Positions 7,270 through 16,607 of a DNA stretch of 64,000 nucleotides are shown here, piece after piece. Each line of letters begins with the position of its first letter. Position 1 is the first letter of the stretch. The translations under genes were made by a program, and so were the position numbers. Under the pieces are notes generated by a model that was not told the origin of the DNA, did not search any database, and saw only the letters and a list, made by a program, of their open reading frames with translations. This DNA is from Flammeovirgaceae bacterium UBA2366 (GTDB taxonomy: Bacteria > Bacteroidota > Bacteroidia > Cytophagales > Cyclobacteriaceae): the NCBI GenBank assembly GCA_002344065.1, contig DDTK01000001.1, positions 66,621-130,620 of the forward strand. Direction: 5' to 3'.

Positions 7270-8493
7270 ATGAAAAGATTGGTTCTGATTCTTCCATTAA
7301 TTATTTCGTTTGCCTGTCAGGATGCTGGAGTTTCACCCGACAACCCGCCCAACCTGAGGACGCTTTCTGCAGCTGAGGTTCAGGTATCGAAGAGTTCAAA
7401 TGACTTTGCGTTTAACCTTTTCAGGAACCTGCCTACACCAGAAACCGACAATTCATTCATTTCGCCACTCAGCGTAAGCATGGCGCTTGGCATGTTGCTG
7501 AATGGTGCCGATGGTGACGTGCGCCAAAGCATACTCAATACCATTGACTTTAAGGATTATACGGCTGAAGAAGTGAATGAGGGATTCAGAGATCTTACGA
7601 AGCTACTGTTATCAATGGACAGGAAAATAAATTTCGGCTTGGCCAATTCAGTTTGGTACCGAAATGATTTAACCGTTAAAAATCAATTCTCATCCGTGAT
7701 CCAAAACCATTATGATGGAATAGTAAAAGGTTTGGACTTCGCCAATCCTGCCTCAAAGGACATTATCAACGCCTGGGTGGAAAGTAAAACAAACAACCGT
7801 ATTAAAAACCTGATTAACCAAATTAACCCGGATGAAGTGATGTTTCTGGTGAACGCCATCTACTTCAAGGGCGACTGGACACACCAGTTTGATAAATCGA
7901 AAACAAAGAAAGCACCCTTCACTACTTTGAACGGAACAACAACCCAGGTTGACATGATGTTCTCAAAGGGCGTTTCGATGAAATATAAATCCACCTCCGA
8001 TTTTCAGTTGTTGGATTTGCCTTATGGCAATGGTCAATTTAGGTTTACGATTTTGTTGCCGCATGAGTATGCAGGCATACTGGATTTAACAGAAACCATC
8101 AATGCCCAAACGTTCAACAGCACTATTAATTCAGCAGACTCCATCAGCGCAGAACTTGAACTACCAAAGTTTAAAATGACCTGGAAAGATGATCTCAAGC
8201 CATCACTCGCGCAAATGGGAATGCTGATGGTTGGCTTTCCTCTTCTTTTTGAAGGGCCAACTCCCCCTATTCAGGTGGGTCGGGTAATTCATCAATCGTT
8301 TTTGGAAGTTAATGAAGAGGGTTCAGAAGCTGCTGCAGCAACTGCAATAGGAATGGAGTTTACCAGTATTGGGCCATCAAGACCAACTAAAATCACTATT
8401 GATAAACCCTTCCTGTTTATGATTCGGGAAAAACACAGTGGCGTGATTTTGTTCATGGGCCAGTTGACTGATCCTGGAACGTTGCAGAACTAA
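7270..8493 (+). CDS. serpin family lipoprotein (serine/cysteine protease inhibitor)
   Basis: The signal peptide ends in a lipobox (ISFAC), so the protein is probably anchored at the outer envelope. The full serpin fold is present: [20 protein letters not shown], then [17 protein letters not shown], then the hinge N348[11 protein letters not shown] with small residues needed for loop insertion, then [24 protein letters not shown]. The small-residue hinge predicts an inhibitory serpin. The loop between hinge and KPF is about four residues longer than in alpha-1-antitrypsin, so P1 is uncertain (near MEFTS). 407 residues is normal. Its stop overlaps the convergent Dabb gene stop. Confidence 0.93.
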   Translation: MKRLVLILPLIISFACQDAGVSPDNPPNLRTLSAAEVQVSKSSNDFAFNLFRNLPTPETDNSFISPLSVSMALGMLLNGADGDVRQSILNTIDFKDYTAEEVNEGFRDLTKLLLSMDRKINFGLANSVWYRNDLTVKNQFSSVIQNHYDGIVKGLDFANPASKDIINAWVESKTNNRIKNLINQINPDEVMFLVNAIYFKGDWTHQFDKSKTKKAPFTTLNGTTTQVDMMFSKGVSMKYKSTSDFQLLDLPYGNGQFRFTILLPHEYAGILDLTETINAQTFNSTINSADSISAELELPKFKMTWKDDLKPSLAQMGMLMVGFPLLFEGPTPPIQVGRVIHQSFLEVNEEGSEAAAATAIGMEFTSIGPSRPTKITIDKPFLFMIREKHSGVILFMGQLTDPGTLQN

Positions 8494-8879
8494 ACCATTG
8501 CAGAGTCGTAAACGATTACTTTTGTCCATAATGAAGAACACTCTTCCACAAATTTCTTGTGGATCGGGTGTTCCTGGTAGATGTTCTGGCCCTCCACATC
8601 GTCAAAGATCATCAGTTCTGATACACTAAAACTGTTGTCGACTACCTCGCGCTTTTCAGTTGAGGCGGGTACACCAATGTGAAGTTCGCGCACAGTTTCA
8701 ATACCGCGCAAAGTGCGTATACCGGCAATAAGCTTATCGCGATCAGCTGTTGATTGCGGATTCTTCAACCAGAAATATACCTGATGCTGGAGTTTTGATT
8801 TTTGCATTAACGATGTAGGTGCTGCCACAGCACTTACGCTGAGCAGTGAGGCGGTGGTGATAAAGGTTTTTCGGTTCAT
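8490..8879 (-). CDS. exported Dabb (stress-responsive alpha/beta barrel) domain protein
   Basis: The start was set at [20 protein letters not shown], which gives a signal peptide. The upstream 28 residues of the longer frame are not protein-like. The mature part ([57 protein letters not shown]) is a clear Dabb ferredoxin-like domain. Dabb proteins form dimeric alpha/beta barrels, some of them enzymes; exported forms with this layout are common in Bacteroidota and uncharacterised. Confidence 0.8.
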   Translation of the reverse strand: MNRKTFITTASLLSVSAVAAPTSLMQKSKLQHQVYFWLKNPQSTADRDKLIAGIRTLRGIETVRELHIGVPASTEKREVVDNSFSVSELMIFDDVEGQNIYQEHPIHKKFVEECSSLWTKVIVYDSAMV

Positions 8880-9125
8880 GTGGTGAAGTACGGGAATTTT
8901 TGGAACAAGCGTAAAATTAATTTCGTCAACGGAAGGGCCTGAAAGCGCAATGGGGTGAAGCAATCCCCATCGTCAGATTGGTTCTAATTAAATGGCGTGG
9001 AATTACTTTAGCTCACGAACAATTTGTGCACTTAATATAGACCTGTCAGCGCTCCTCGCAATGGCGCGCTTCATGCATTTTTGTATCATAGAATTCACTA
9101 TCTTTTCCATCTCATTCAACTACAC

Positions 9126-10328
9126 ATGCACTTTTTCCAAACCGATAAAACCAAACATTTTATCCCACAGTACAAACAGTTCCTGGAAGAACACCTTTAC
9201 CCGATTGAATTGCATGTACTGACAAAACCCTTTCGCCAGTCGTTACCGAGACTGCAAGCGCTTCGTACAAAAGCAAAAACTTTAGGATTGTTTAATCCGC
9301 ACCTTACAGAAAAAGACGGAGGCCTCGGACTCACACTGGTGGAGTTTGCACAAGTCAGTGAATTGCTGGGCACATCACCCCTGGGTCATTATATTTTTAA
9401 CTGCAACGCACCAGATATTGGTAACATGGAGCTGATGCATGAATTTGCTTCGGATGCATTAAAAGAAAAATACCTTAAGCCGTTGCAACGTGGTGAAATT
9501 CGCTCATGCTTTGCCATGACCGAACCTGAATTTGCCGGGTCGAACCCGGTGAACATGGGTACAACAGCCAAACGGGTTGGTGATAACTATGTTATCAGCG
9601 GCCATAAATGGTTTACCTCCAGTGCCGATGGTGCAGCCTTTACCGTTGTGATGGCGGTAACTGATCCAGAAAACAAAAATCCATATGAGCGTGCCAGCAT
9701 GATTGTGGTACCATTACCGCATGAAGGTGTTGAATTGGTTCGGAATATTCCGGTAATGGGTGATGCCGGTGAAGATTACCTTAGTCATGCCGAATTGAAA
9801 TTCAACAACTGCACGGTACCCGTTACCAGTCGTGTGGGTGAGGAAGGAAAAGGTTTTGCGTTAGCGCAGGCCCGCCTCGGGCCGGGCCGCATTCATCATT
9901 GCATGCGATGGATCGGCATCTGCGAACGTGCATTCGATATGCTGTGTAAACGTGCCGCCACCCGACAGCTTGATGAACATAAAATGCTCGGTCATCAGCA
10001 GGTTATACAACACTGGATTGCCGAATGCCGCGCGAACATTACAGCAGCGCGTTTAATGGTGCTGCATACCGCACACGCCATGGAAGCGCATGGCGCAAAA
10101 GCTGTAAAAGAGGAAATTTCTACCATCAAATTTTTTGTTGCGCATGTATTGATGGACGTGCTCGACAAAGCCATACAAGTACATGGAGCATTGGGCATCA
10201 CCGATGATACCCTCCTCTCCTTCTGGTATCGTCATGAACGAGCCGCACGCATTTACGATGGACCCGATGAGGTCCATAAATCGGCTCTTGCGAAAAGCAT
10301 TTTAAAACAATACGGATTGAAATTTTAA
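9126..10328 (+). CDS. acyl-CoA dehydrogenase, ACAD10/11 (LvaC)-like
   Basis: From the ATG at MHFFQTDKTKHFIPQYKQFLEE the protein has 400 residues, typical for acyl-CoA dehydrogenases. The FAD-binding motif CFAMTEPEFAGSNPVNM and SGHKWFTSSADGA are clear. The C-terminal RIYDGPDEVHKSALAKSIL has Asp where classical family members have the catalytic Glu of YEG; DGPDEVH is characteristic of the ACAD10/11 group. Its stop overlaps the ATG of the kinase gene (TAATG), indicating coupling. In ACAD10/11 and LvaC the partners turn 4-hydroxyacyl-CoA into a beta-oxidation intermediate through a 4-phospho form. Confidence 0.88.
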   Translation: MHFFQTDKTKHFIPQYKQFLEEHLYPIELHVLTKPFRQSLPRLQALRTKAKTLGLFNPHLTEKDGGLGLTLVEFAQVSELLGTSPLGHYIFNCNAPDIGNMELMHEFASDALKEKYLKPLQRGEIRSCFAMTEPEFAGSNPVNMGTTAKRVGDNYVISGHKWFTSSADGAAFTVVMAVTDPENKNPYERASMIVVPLPHEGVELVRNIPVMGDAGEDYLSHAELKFNNCTVPVTSRVGEEGKGFALAQARLGPGRIHHCMRWIGICERAFDMLCKRAATRQLDEHKMLGHQQVIQHWIAECRANITAARLMVLHTAHAMEAHGAKAVKEEISTIKFFVAHVLMDVLDKAIQVHGALGITDDTLLSFWYRHERAARIYDGPDEVHKSALAKSILKQYGLKF

Positions 10329-11392
10329 TGAAACAGCTGACACCGGATCAACCCGTTGCTGGGCGTGAACATGAAATGCCCGATGTGCATAAGTTGAATA
10401 CTTATCTGAAAAGCATAGCGCCCCATTTCGGTGAAGTGCTGGAGATCAACCAATTTCCAAGCGGGTATTCCAACCTTACCTTCTGTTTAAAAACAGCAAT
10501 GCAGGAATATATTTTACGCAGACCACCGCTTGGCGCTAATATTAAATCCGCACACGATATGGGCCGTGAGTTTATGGTGCTTACGCGATTAAAGGTGCAT
10601 TTCGGAAAAATTCCATCACCCATTATCTATTGTGAAGATGAATCGGTGATTGGTGCCCCCTTCTACATTATGCAGCGGTTGCATGGTATCATTCTGCGGG
10701 CCAGTCATGCACAACAACTCAAGCTTTCACCGGAAATTTTCAAATCCATTTCAGAAGCATTGGTGGATACACTGGTGGAACTTCATGCCATTGATATTTA
10801 CAAAACCGGGTTAGATCAACTCGGCAAACCGGAAGGTTATGTACAGCGACAGGTGGAAGGGTGGATTAAGCGCTACTATACTGCCGAAACAGATTCAATC
10901 GAACACATGAACCAACTGGCCGATTGGCTGAGGCAACAACAACCTTCACCACAGCAGCCTGCGTTTCTTCACAACGATTTCAAATACGACAACGTTATTC
11001 TTGATCCCAACAATTTAAGTAACATCATCGGTGTACTGGATTGGGAGATGGCCACCGTGGGTGACCCGCTGATGGACCTTGGTGCAAGCTTAGCCTATTG
11101 GAGTGAGGCTGGTGACAATCCGGTGTTGCAAAGTTTTAATCTTACAGTACTACCCGGAAATTTAACACGACAAGAAGTGGCCGATCGATACGCCACAAAA
11201 AGTGGTCGCGATGTTTCGGGTATTCATTTTTATTACGTGTTCGGATTATTCAAGAATGCGGTAATCGCTCAACAGATTTATGCGCGTTGGAAACAAGGGT
11301 TTTCTAAAGACCCTCGCTTTGGCGGATTGATCCACGTGATCAAAGCGTTAGCGAAACAAGGTGTGGAGACTTTGACCTCTCAGAAAATATAA
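10328..11392 (+). CDS. aminoglycoside-phosphotransferase-fold kinase, ACAD11 N-domain / LvaA-like
   Basis: The fold is APH/choline-kinase-like: an N-lobe with EYILRRPP (candidate ATP-site Lys or Arg region), the catalytic loop HNDFKYDN at residues 215-222 and the metal-binding GVLDWEMATVGDPLMDLG. In animals the same kinase domain is fused in front of an acyl-CoA dehydrogenase (ACAD10/11). Here the two are adjacent overlapping genes. The predicted reaction is 4-phosphorylation of 4-hydroxyacyl-CoA. Aminoglycoside resistance is unlikely given the partner genes. Confidence 0.85.
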   Translation: MKQLTPDQPVAGREHEMPDVHKLNTYLKSIAPHFGEVLEINQFPSGYSNLTFCLKTAMQEYILRRPPLGANIKSAHDMGREFMVLTRLKVHFGKIPSPIIYCEDESVIGAPFYIMQRLHGIILRASHAQQLKLSPEIFKSISEALVDTLVELHAIDIYKTGLDQLGKPEGYVQRQVEGWIKRYYTAETDSIEHMNQLADWLRQQQPSPQQPAFLHNDFKYDNVILDPNNLSNIIGVLDWEMATVGDPLMDLGASLAYWSEAGDNPVLQSFNLTVLPGNLTRQEVADRYATKSGRDVSGIHFYYVFGLFKNAVIAQQIYARWKQGFSKDPRFGGLIHVIKALAKQGVETLTSQKI

Positions 11393-11456
11393 AATGGTTA
11401 CTGGTACCCTGTTGCCAGTAACAGGGAACCCGAAACCCGAAACACGGAACTGAAAT

Positions 11457-12284
11457 ATGTTAGCACTTACCCAACACTTCCCACTCAAACGCGCCTTCAT
11501 CACGGGCGCAGCTTCAGGATTAGGTAAAGCATTGAGTCTTCACCTGGCAGTCGATGGCTGGACAATTGGAATCAGTGATGTGAATACCGAAGCACTAAAG
11601 ACTACACATCATGAAATTGAACAAGCTGGCGGAAAACCGATTTCCTTTCAACTTGATGTATCCGATAAAGTAGCATACAAAAAAGTTGCCGATGATTTTT
11701 TAAAGCAAACTGGAGGAATCGATTTACTCGTGAACAATGCCGGTGTGGGCGATGGTGGAAAGTTTGAAGAGTATTCGCTTGATAACTGGGAGTGGATGGT
11801 TCGGATTAATCAGTTTGGTGTCTTGTATGGTTGTTATCACTTCATTCCCACCTTTAAAAAACAGCAATCGGGGCAGATCATGAATATTGCCAGCATTGCC
11901 GGTGTGAGTTGTGCGCCACAAATGGGCGCCTACAACATGACCAAAGCTGCTGTGATCGCGATCAGCGAAACGCTATATGGCGAATTGATGGACGATAATA
12001 TTCGCGTGTCATGCGTTATGCCCTCATATTTTAAAACGAACATCGCTGATGGTGTGCGCGGAGGTGAGCGGATTAAAAAAATTACGCAAACATTTATTGA
12101 GCGCTCAGGATTTCAGGCAACAGAAATTGCACAGGAAATTTTAGTGCGTGCCGGAAAGGGAGAGCTCTATATTATCTTACCCAAAGCAGCGCGCAAAATC
12201 TGGATAATGAAGAGACTTATGCCAACCCGGTTGAGAAGGATAGTAAAAGAAAAGTATATGCAAGCGATTGGGAGGATTCGGTAA
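11457..12284 (+). CDS. short-chain dehydrogenase/reductase (possible LvaD-like role)
   Basis: This is a classical SDR with FITGAASGLGKAL (NAD(P) binding), LVNNAGVG, catalytic Ser146 (MNIASIAG) and Tyr159-x3-Lys163 (YNMTK). 275 residues is usual. A short hairpin (CCCTGTT / AACAGGG) lies in the 64-base gap after the kinase gene, so it may be cotranscribed with partial termination. In the Pseudomonas levulinate pathway an SDR (LvaD) makes the 4-hydroxyacyl-CoA that the kinase and dehydrogenase then use. That role here is inferred from context only. Confidence 0.85.
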   Translation: MLALTQHFPLKRAFITGAASGLGKALSLHLAVDGWTIGISDVNTEALKTTHHEIEQAGGKPISFQLDVSDKVAYKKVADDFLKQTGGIDLLVNNAGVGDGGKFEEYSLDNWEWMVRINQFGVLYGCYHFIPTFKKQQSGQIMNIASIAGVSCAPQMGAYNMTKAAVIAISETLYGELMDDNIRVSCVMPSYFKTNIADGVRGGERIKKITQTFIERSGFQATEIAQEILVRAGKGELYIILPKAARKIWIMKRLMPTRLRRIVKEKYMQAIGRIR

Positions 12285-12323
12285 AGACTGAGACCCTATG
12301 CCATTCTGGCGATCCGTTTCAGC

Positions 12324-12381
12324 AAGAAGCAATCCCAATCTTTAAGTATAGTTCAGATTATACAGTGAAGGATTGCTTCTT
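12324..12381. repeat. GAAGCAATC-type intergenic inverted repeat
   Basis: Perfect 12-bp arms AAGAAGCAATCC / GGATTGCTTCTT are separated by 34 bases in the gap between convergent genes. This belongs to a family (other members near 16.1 kb and 51.9 kb) built from GAAGCAATC and GTCATTGCGA words. They lie at transcript ends. Confidence 0.65.
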
Positions 12382-12446
12382 CACATGGTAACTATGGCCA
12401 TGCGACAGGAGCAGCGTAATGTTCCTCGCATGACGATAGAGATTTT

Positions 12447-12914
12447 TTACCAGGTAGTCTGACTGATATTTTTAGCCGCCTTTAAAATATCCCTTCGGCT
12501 TACTTGCCCAATCAGCACACCATTATCCACAATGGGTAATCTGCGAATCGGGCTGTTCAAAAATTCATTGGCGGCTTCAACCACATCGCTGGTGGATGAT
12601 AGCGTTTTCACTTTTGCTGTCATGTAATCCGAAACCTTGCGGTCGGAAGTGGGCAGGTTATGGTACGCCTGATCAACGATAATCCGCAGGCAATCCTTTT
12701 CAGAAATAATACCCACAAGTTTGCGATCTTTATCCAGCACAGGGGCGCCTGATATGCCTTTATTAATGATGATATCAATTACTTCCTGGATGGTCTGGTC
12801 AGGTGAGAAGGTTATTAAACTTCCAGCATTAACCATGTACTGGGTTACCGATTCATACTTGGGCTGTCCCGCAGCCATTTCTTCCTTCGATTTCATTGCC
12901 GGTTTAAAATTCAT
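12447..12914 (-). CDS. tandem CBS domain protein
   Basis: Two CBS domains fill the protein: the first around VTQYMVNAGSLITFSPDQTIQEVIDIIINKGISGAPVLD, the second around VSDYMTAKVKTLSSTSDVVEAANEFLNSPIRRLPIVD. Paired CBS domains bind adenine nucleotides such as AMP, ATP or S-adenosylmethionine and act as sensors. There is no fused enzyme or transporter, no signal peptide and no membrane segment, so it is a stand-alone cytoplasmic regulator with unknown partner. Confidence 0.88.
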   Translation of the reverse strand: MNFKPAMKSKEEMAAGQPKYESVTQYMVNAGSLITFSPDQTIQEVIDIIINKGISGAPVLDKDRKLVGIISEKDCLRIIVDQAYHNLPTSDRKVSDYMTAKVKTLSSTSDVVEAANEFLNSPIRRLPIVDNGVLIGQVSRRDILKAAKNISQTTW

Positions 12915-13153
12915 AGGGCGTAATAGGTTTAGTTGTGGGGTTTAGTTTAGCTGAAATAAGGGCTGAAAATCAATTTTACTGGGTTCAGTCCCATTCCTTG
13001 TTTTATGAATGTACAAAAAATTTCCAAACGAAAAATACGCCTGGTAACATACCGGGTAGACTGTTTGATGAATATCAAGGCAAAAACATGACGATAATCA
13101 TAAGAATTAACGCCCGGTACCTATAGTTTTAAACTTAATTAATCCCACCCGAT

Positions 13154-13570
13154 ATGAAAAAAGATATTATTTCCATTTTGCTTGCCGGAGTACTTGTACT
13201 GTTAGTAAGCATGGGTATGTTATACATGGCCATCTTCTTCTTTCCAACACTTATGGAAGAGTATTACAATGCCGTGTTCAGGTCTTCATCATTTGAAACC
13301 GACTGGTTGTTTTACGCTCATCCTTTTGTACTCAGTATTGCGCTGCGGTGGTTCTGGGAACGCTACAAGGACTTGTTTAAAGGAAGTGTACTGCTACGGG
13401 CCCTTGAAGTTGCCCTGGTGTATGGTGTTGTAGCAATGATACCTGTATTATGGCTTACCTTCAGTGCTATTGATATTTCCTTTGTTATGATTTCTACCTG
13501 GTTGGTATATGGTATTATGCAGGCTTTCGTTGCCGGAATTGTGTTTGCATCAATGAAACCGGGCGCTTAG
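13154..13570 (+). CDS. four-helix membrane protein, hypothetical
   Basis: Four hydrophobic segments can be seen: SILLAGVLVLLVSMGMLYMAI, an FYAHPFVLSIALRWFW region, ALEVALVYGVVAMIPVLW, and VMISTWLVYGIMQAFVAGIVF. No catalytic motif is visible. The layout is common among uncharacterised Bacteroidota inner-membrane proteins. Its stop overlaps by four bases that of the convergent histidine kinase gene. In the 239-base gap before it I see no promoter of clear consensus. Confidence 0.75.
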   Translation: MKKDIISILLAGVLVLLVSMGMLYMAIFFFPTLMEEYYNAVFRSSSFETDWLFYAHPFVLSIALRWFWERYKDLFKGSVLLRALEVALVYGVVAMIPVLWLTFSAIDISFVMISTWLVYGIMQAFVAGIVFASMKPGA

Positions 13571-15282
13571 GCAAGCACTTCAGGAATTTCAAACTTCACG
13601 GTGGTTCCGTGACCCTCTTGTGATTCGATGGCCATTGAACCGTGAAGTTTTTGCAGTGTCTCCTTAACAATATACAAGCCTAGTCCAGAACCGGCACCTT
13701 CATCGGTGGCACGATAAAACATTTTGCCCAGGTTGGAGAGATGCTTTTTCTCTATCCCTTTTCCGTTGTCTTCTATGCTTAGGTTTACCTTATCGTTATT
13801 GATGCTGGCATTTACTTTTATTACCGGATCCTTACCGTTCTTATAACGGATAGCGTTTGAGATTACATTGTTCAAAATTATTTTAAGCCTCCACTTATCG
13901 CAGTAAAAAGGCTTTTGCTGCTCCACTGAAATAACTTTCTCAACTGTTTTGCCATTAAGGTTTGAGTAATCCAACTGTTCGAAAGCCTCTTCGATCAGTG
14001 ATTCAAAATGAACCGGTTCGCGCTTAACCTCCAGCCGGGCATTTCGCGATTGATCTAAGATTTCTTTAATAAAATAATCTTGCTGCCGGGCACTTTTCTC
14101 CATCATGTCCAAATACATAGTTTTGAGGTTTTGCCCCTTATCAGATTTTGCCAGGTTAATAAGCCCTAATATAGAAGCGATAGGTGCACGTAAATCATGC
14201 GAAACGCTATAAACAAAATTATCTAGTTCTGTATTTCGCTTAATCAATTCTTCATTGGTGAATTGCAATTTTTGCTGAGCCGACTTTCTATTTTGAATTT
14301 CTTCTTCCAGTTCTTTTGTACGCTCATGAACCATCACTTCCAGGTTCTCATTAAACTTCTTTAAGTCTTCCTGCGCCTGTTGCCGCTCATGAACAGCGGA
14401 TGACAGCACCAGGGTAGAAACAGAAATAACAAACACATAAACCTGCACAAGTAAAATGGAATCGCCTGTTAGCTCGGGTAAATAAAATGGGCCTGTTTGT
14501 TTACTGGTAACATAAATGGCCGTTAACGCAACTGTCATGTACCCAAGAATGGCAACAACGCCTTTAAATCGAAAAGCCAGCCACAACATAAACGGGATGG
14601 CTACAAAAGCCATGGCAAACGGTGCAACGTGTTGAAGGGCTTCAAGCTGTAACAACATGAAAACACCAGTAACTCCCGCTATGAACATTAATCCCTCGCC
14701 TAACTTCAGAAGCTCTGGCTTTTTTAGTTGTATGGTAGAAACAGAAAGCAGTATGGGAGCAAACAATAAAATACCAACCACATTTCGGGTCCATAACGTA
14801 AAGGTAGCGTTAACCCATTCTGCCGATCCTAAAACATCAGCAAAACCAAGTGCGAGTAGACTACCGCCCGTACTAATCCATGAAATGATCAACGCAATAA
14901 AAACAAAATGAAAGGCATGAATTGCTTTGGCAAACGGAAAAGAACTTTTGACAAGTCTCTTAAAAAGAACTTCACCGGCTAATGCCTCAAGAATAATTGA
15001 AGTAGTGATAATCGAGACCACCATCATCAGCAACTGCACGGAATCAATAGAACCAAACCAGGCACTCTTTACAATAATTATCAACGAGCCTATGGCAATG
15101 CCGGGCCATACTTTACGCCCATAAAGAATGACCAACGCCAGGGCAACACCAGCGGGTGGCCACAGCGGCAACGAACTGGTTTGCTGAAAGGTGAGAAAAA
15201 AACCGATTTCAGCAGATAGGTAGTAAAACAAGGCAACTACCAGAATGCTGAAATCAACCGACCGAATGATGCTCTTTTCCAT
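13567..15282 (-). CDS. MASE1-domain sensor histidine kinase
   Basis: The N-terminus is a MASE1 integral-membrane sensor domain (about residues 10-300, eight or so helices, with the typical LPLWPPAGVALALVILYG). A coiled coil (HERQQAQEDLKKFNENLEVM) follows, then HisKA with phospho-acceptor His362 in SVSHDLRAPIAS, and HATPase_c with NAIRYKNG and GSGLGLYIVKETL. No response regulator gene is adjacent, so it is an orphan kinase. The MASE1 ligand is unknown. Confidence 0.9.
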   Translation of the reverse strand: MEKSIIRSVDFSILVVALFYYLSAEIGFFLTFQQTSSLPLWPPAGVALALVILYGRKVWPGIAIGSLIIIVKSAWFGSIDSVQLLMMVVSIITTSIILEALAGEVLFKRLVKSSFPFAKAIHAFHFVFIALIISWISTGGSLLALGFADVLGSAEWVNATFTLWTRNVVGILLFAPILLSVSTIQLKKPELLKLGEGLMFIAGVTGVFMLLQLEALQHVAPFAMAFVAIPFMLWLAFRFKGVVAILGYMTVALTAIYVTSKQTGPFYLPELTGDSILLVQVYVFVISVSTLVLSSAVHERQQAQEDLKKFNENLEVMVHERTKELEEEIQNRKSAQQKLQFTNEELIKRNTELDNFVYSVSHDLRAPIASILGLINLAKSDKGQNLKTMYLDMMEKSARQQDYFIKEILDQSRNARLEVKREPVHFESLIEEAFEQLDYSNLNGKTVEKVISVEQQKPFYCDKWRLKIILNNVISNAIRYKNGKDPVIKVNASINNDKVNLSIEDNGKGIEKKHLSNLGKMFYRATDEGAGSGLGLYIVKETLQKLHGSMAIESQEGHGTTVKFEIPEVLA

Positions 15283-15497
15283 AAGGGGGGCATTTATCCA
15301 AGATACATACTAGGGAAAAGGTGCGTAAAACCCCCAAAAAAGCAAACCAATGGTAGCACCGGACGATAGAAGGTTAATATGCTCGTTAACAGGCATCTAA
15401 CAATATTCGTTTAGCGTGTTAAATGAAGTCAACTGGACTGGTCAAACCCCGAATTAAAGCTCTTTGATTGCGCCACCTCAGTTTGTACTTTTAAAGC

Positions 15498-16034
15498 ATG
15501 AGAAAACTAATTTCACTCCTAATTCTGATTTCAGGATCAACCCTAGCACAGCCAACCTCTTATGGAAATTTCAAAGTGGCCGATCAAGAGATCATCTACC
15601 AAAAAGTATTTACTGAAGATTCCATTACCGCAGCAAAACTTGCCGAGCATTATAAAAAGCTGGACTTTGTCTCGAACCTGAAACAGACAAGTACCGGAGT
15701 TCAGTTTGACATGAATGACCTTATTGTTGATTACAAAAAGTTCCAGTTCAGTCAGGTGGGTACCCCTCCCATTATTCAAACCGGAAAATACAGTGGCAAA
15801 GTATCGGTTGATGTTCGTGATGGGCGATACCGTGTTACCGTAAACCAAATACAGATGACCGGTAACATCGGGTATAAAAATATTCCAACAAAAGAAAACC
15901 TCACCAGCTACGCCACCAAAAACAGTGGCACACTGCTTCACCCTGACTGGTGCAAACCCAATACGCTGGGGCTATTAGACCAGGCCTTTACGGATAAGCT
16001 TCAGTATTCGGGTAAAGACAAGGAGGATTGGTGA
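15498..16034 (+). CDS. secreted hypothetical protein, possible DUF4468-like TBP fold
   Basis: A signal peptide (MRKLISLLILISGSTLAQ) is followed by about 160 residues of alternating helix and strand: IIYQKVFTEDSITAAKLAEHYKKLD, then GKVSVDVRDGRYRVTVNQIQMTG. This pattern is reminiscent of DUF4468 TBP-like-fold proteins of Bacteroidota, which are of unknown function. The match is by feel only. It sits alone between two plus/minus transcript ends. Confidence 0.65.
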   Translation: MRKLISLLILISGSTLAQPTSYGNFKVADQEIIYQKVFTEDSITAAKLAEHYKKLDFVSNLKQTSTGVQFDMNDLIVDYKKFQFSQVGTPPIIQTGKYSGKVSVDVRDGRYRVTVNQIQMTGNIGYKNIPTKENLTSYATKNSGTLLHPDWCKPNTLGLLDQAFTDKLQYSGKDKEDW

Positions 16035-16063
16035 CATAGAAATTAATAAGCCTTCTCAAATCT

Positions 16064-16160
16064 GTTACTGTCATTGCGATCGGCCATATGTGGAGAAGCA
16101 AATCTTGATTTTTGATTCTGAACACTGGATTGCTTCGGTCGTTCCTCCCGCGTAATGATG
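16064..16160. repeat. GAAGCAATC-type intergenic inverted repeat
   Basis: Inner arms GAAGCAAATC and GATTGCTTC and outer words GTCATTGCGATCGG and CGCGTAATGATG give an interrupted palindrome of about 100 bases between convergent genes. It belongs to the same family as the repeats near 12.3 kb and 51.9 kb. Confidence 0.6.
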
Positions 16161-16185
16161 TACTTTCTATCATTTATGATGGACA

Positions 16186-16593
16186 CTAATCAATTCTCTT
16201 TCGCCACTGCTTTTTCTCACCCCGTTGCTTTTTCTCCTGAATCCGTTTTTGAGTAGCCGTTTTGGAAGGCTTGGTAGCCTTGCGTGTTTTTCTGATTGCA
16301 AAGGCCTTCTTTAACAGTTGATCCAATTTCTGAAGAGCCTCCTCCTTATTTTGAAGTTGAGACCGCTTTTCCTGAGCGGTTAGCAGAAGCACACCTTCTT
16401 TTGTCAGGTGCGTCCTCAGTTTAATCAGCAGTATTTCACGTTGCTCATCCGAAATAGCATTAGATTGTTGCACATTCCATTTTAACGTAACCTTACTGTT
16501 AACTTTGTTTACATTCTGCCCACCCGGTCCACTACTGCGCGAAGTTGTAAAAATTAGCTCATGAAAAAGGTTATGATGATTTAATGTATTCAC
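16186..16593 (-). CDS. arfB: peptidyl-tRNA hydrolase ArfB (YaeJ), ribosome rescue
   Basis: ArfB releases the nascent chain from ribosomes stalled on truncated mRNA. The catalytic GGQ is at residues 24-26 within SRSSGPGGQNVNKVNSK, and the C-terminus is a basic tail (RKTRKATKPSKTATQKRIQEK) that enters the empty mRNA channel. 135 residues is typical; a class I release factor would be far longer. The only in-frame start is GTG, with an in-frame stop two codons upstream, and an AAGGAG directly touching it, an unusually tight spacing. Confidence 0.93.
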   Translation of the reverse strand: MNTLNHHNLFHELIFTTSRSSGPGGQNVNKVNSKVTLKWNVQQSNAISDEQREILLIKLRTHLTKEGVLLLTAQEKRSQLQNKEEALQKLDQLLKKAFAIRKTRKATKPSKTATQKRIQEKKQRGEKKQWRKRID

Positions 16594-16607
16594 TCCTTAA
16601 TTAAAAA

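Noticed and set aside
8992..9222. Small plus-strand open frame overlapping the start of the acyl-CoA dehydrogenase gene
   Set aside because: Unlikely composition, overlaps the conserved start of the enzyme and part of a degenerate repeat.
10328..11392. Aminoglycoside resistance kinase
   Set aside because: The fold matches, but overlap with an ACAD10/11-like dehydrogenase gene points to acyl-CoA metabolism.
15463..15493. Promoter TTTG-N19-TACTTTTA before the 15.5-kb secreted protein gene
   Set aside because: The -7-like box ends four bases before the ATG, so transcription would start inside the coding sequence.
16186..16593. Class I peptide chain release factor because of the GGQ motif
   Set aside because: Only 135 residues, no anticodon-recognition domain, and a basic tail: this is ArfB.
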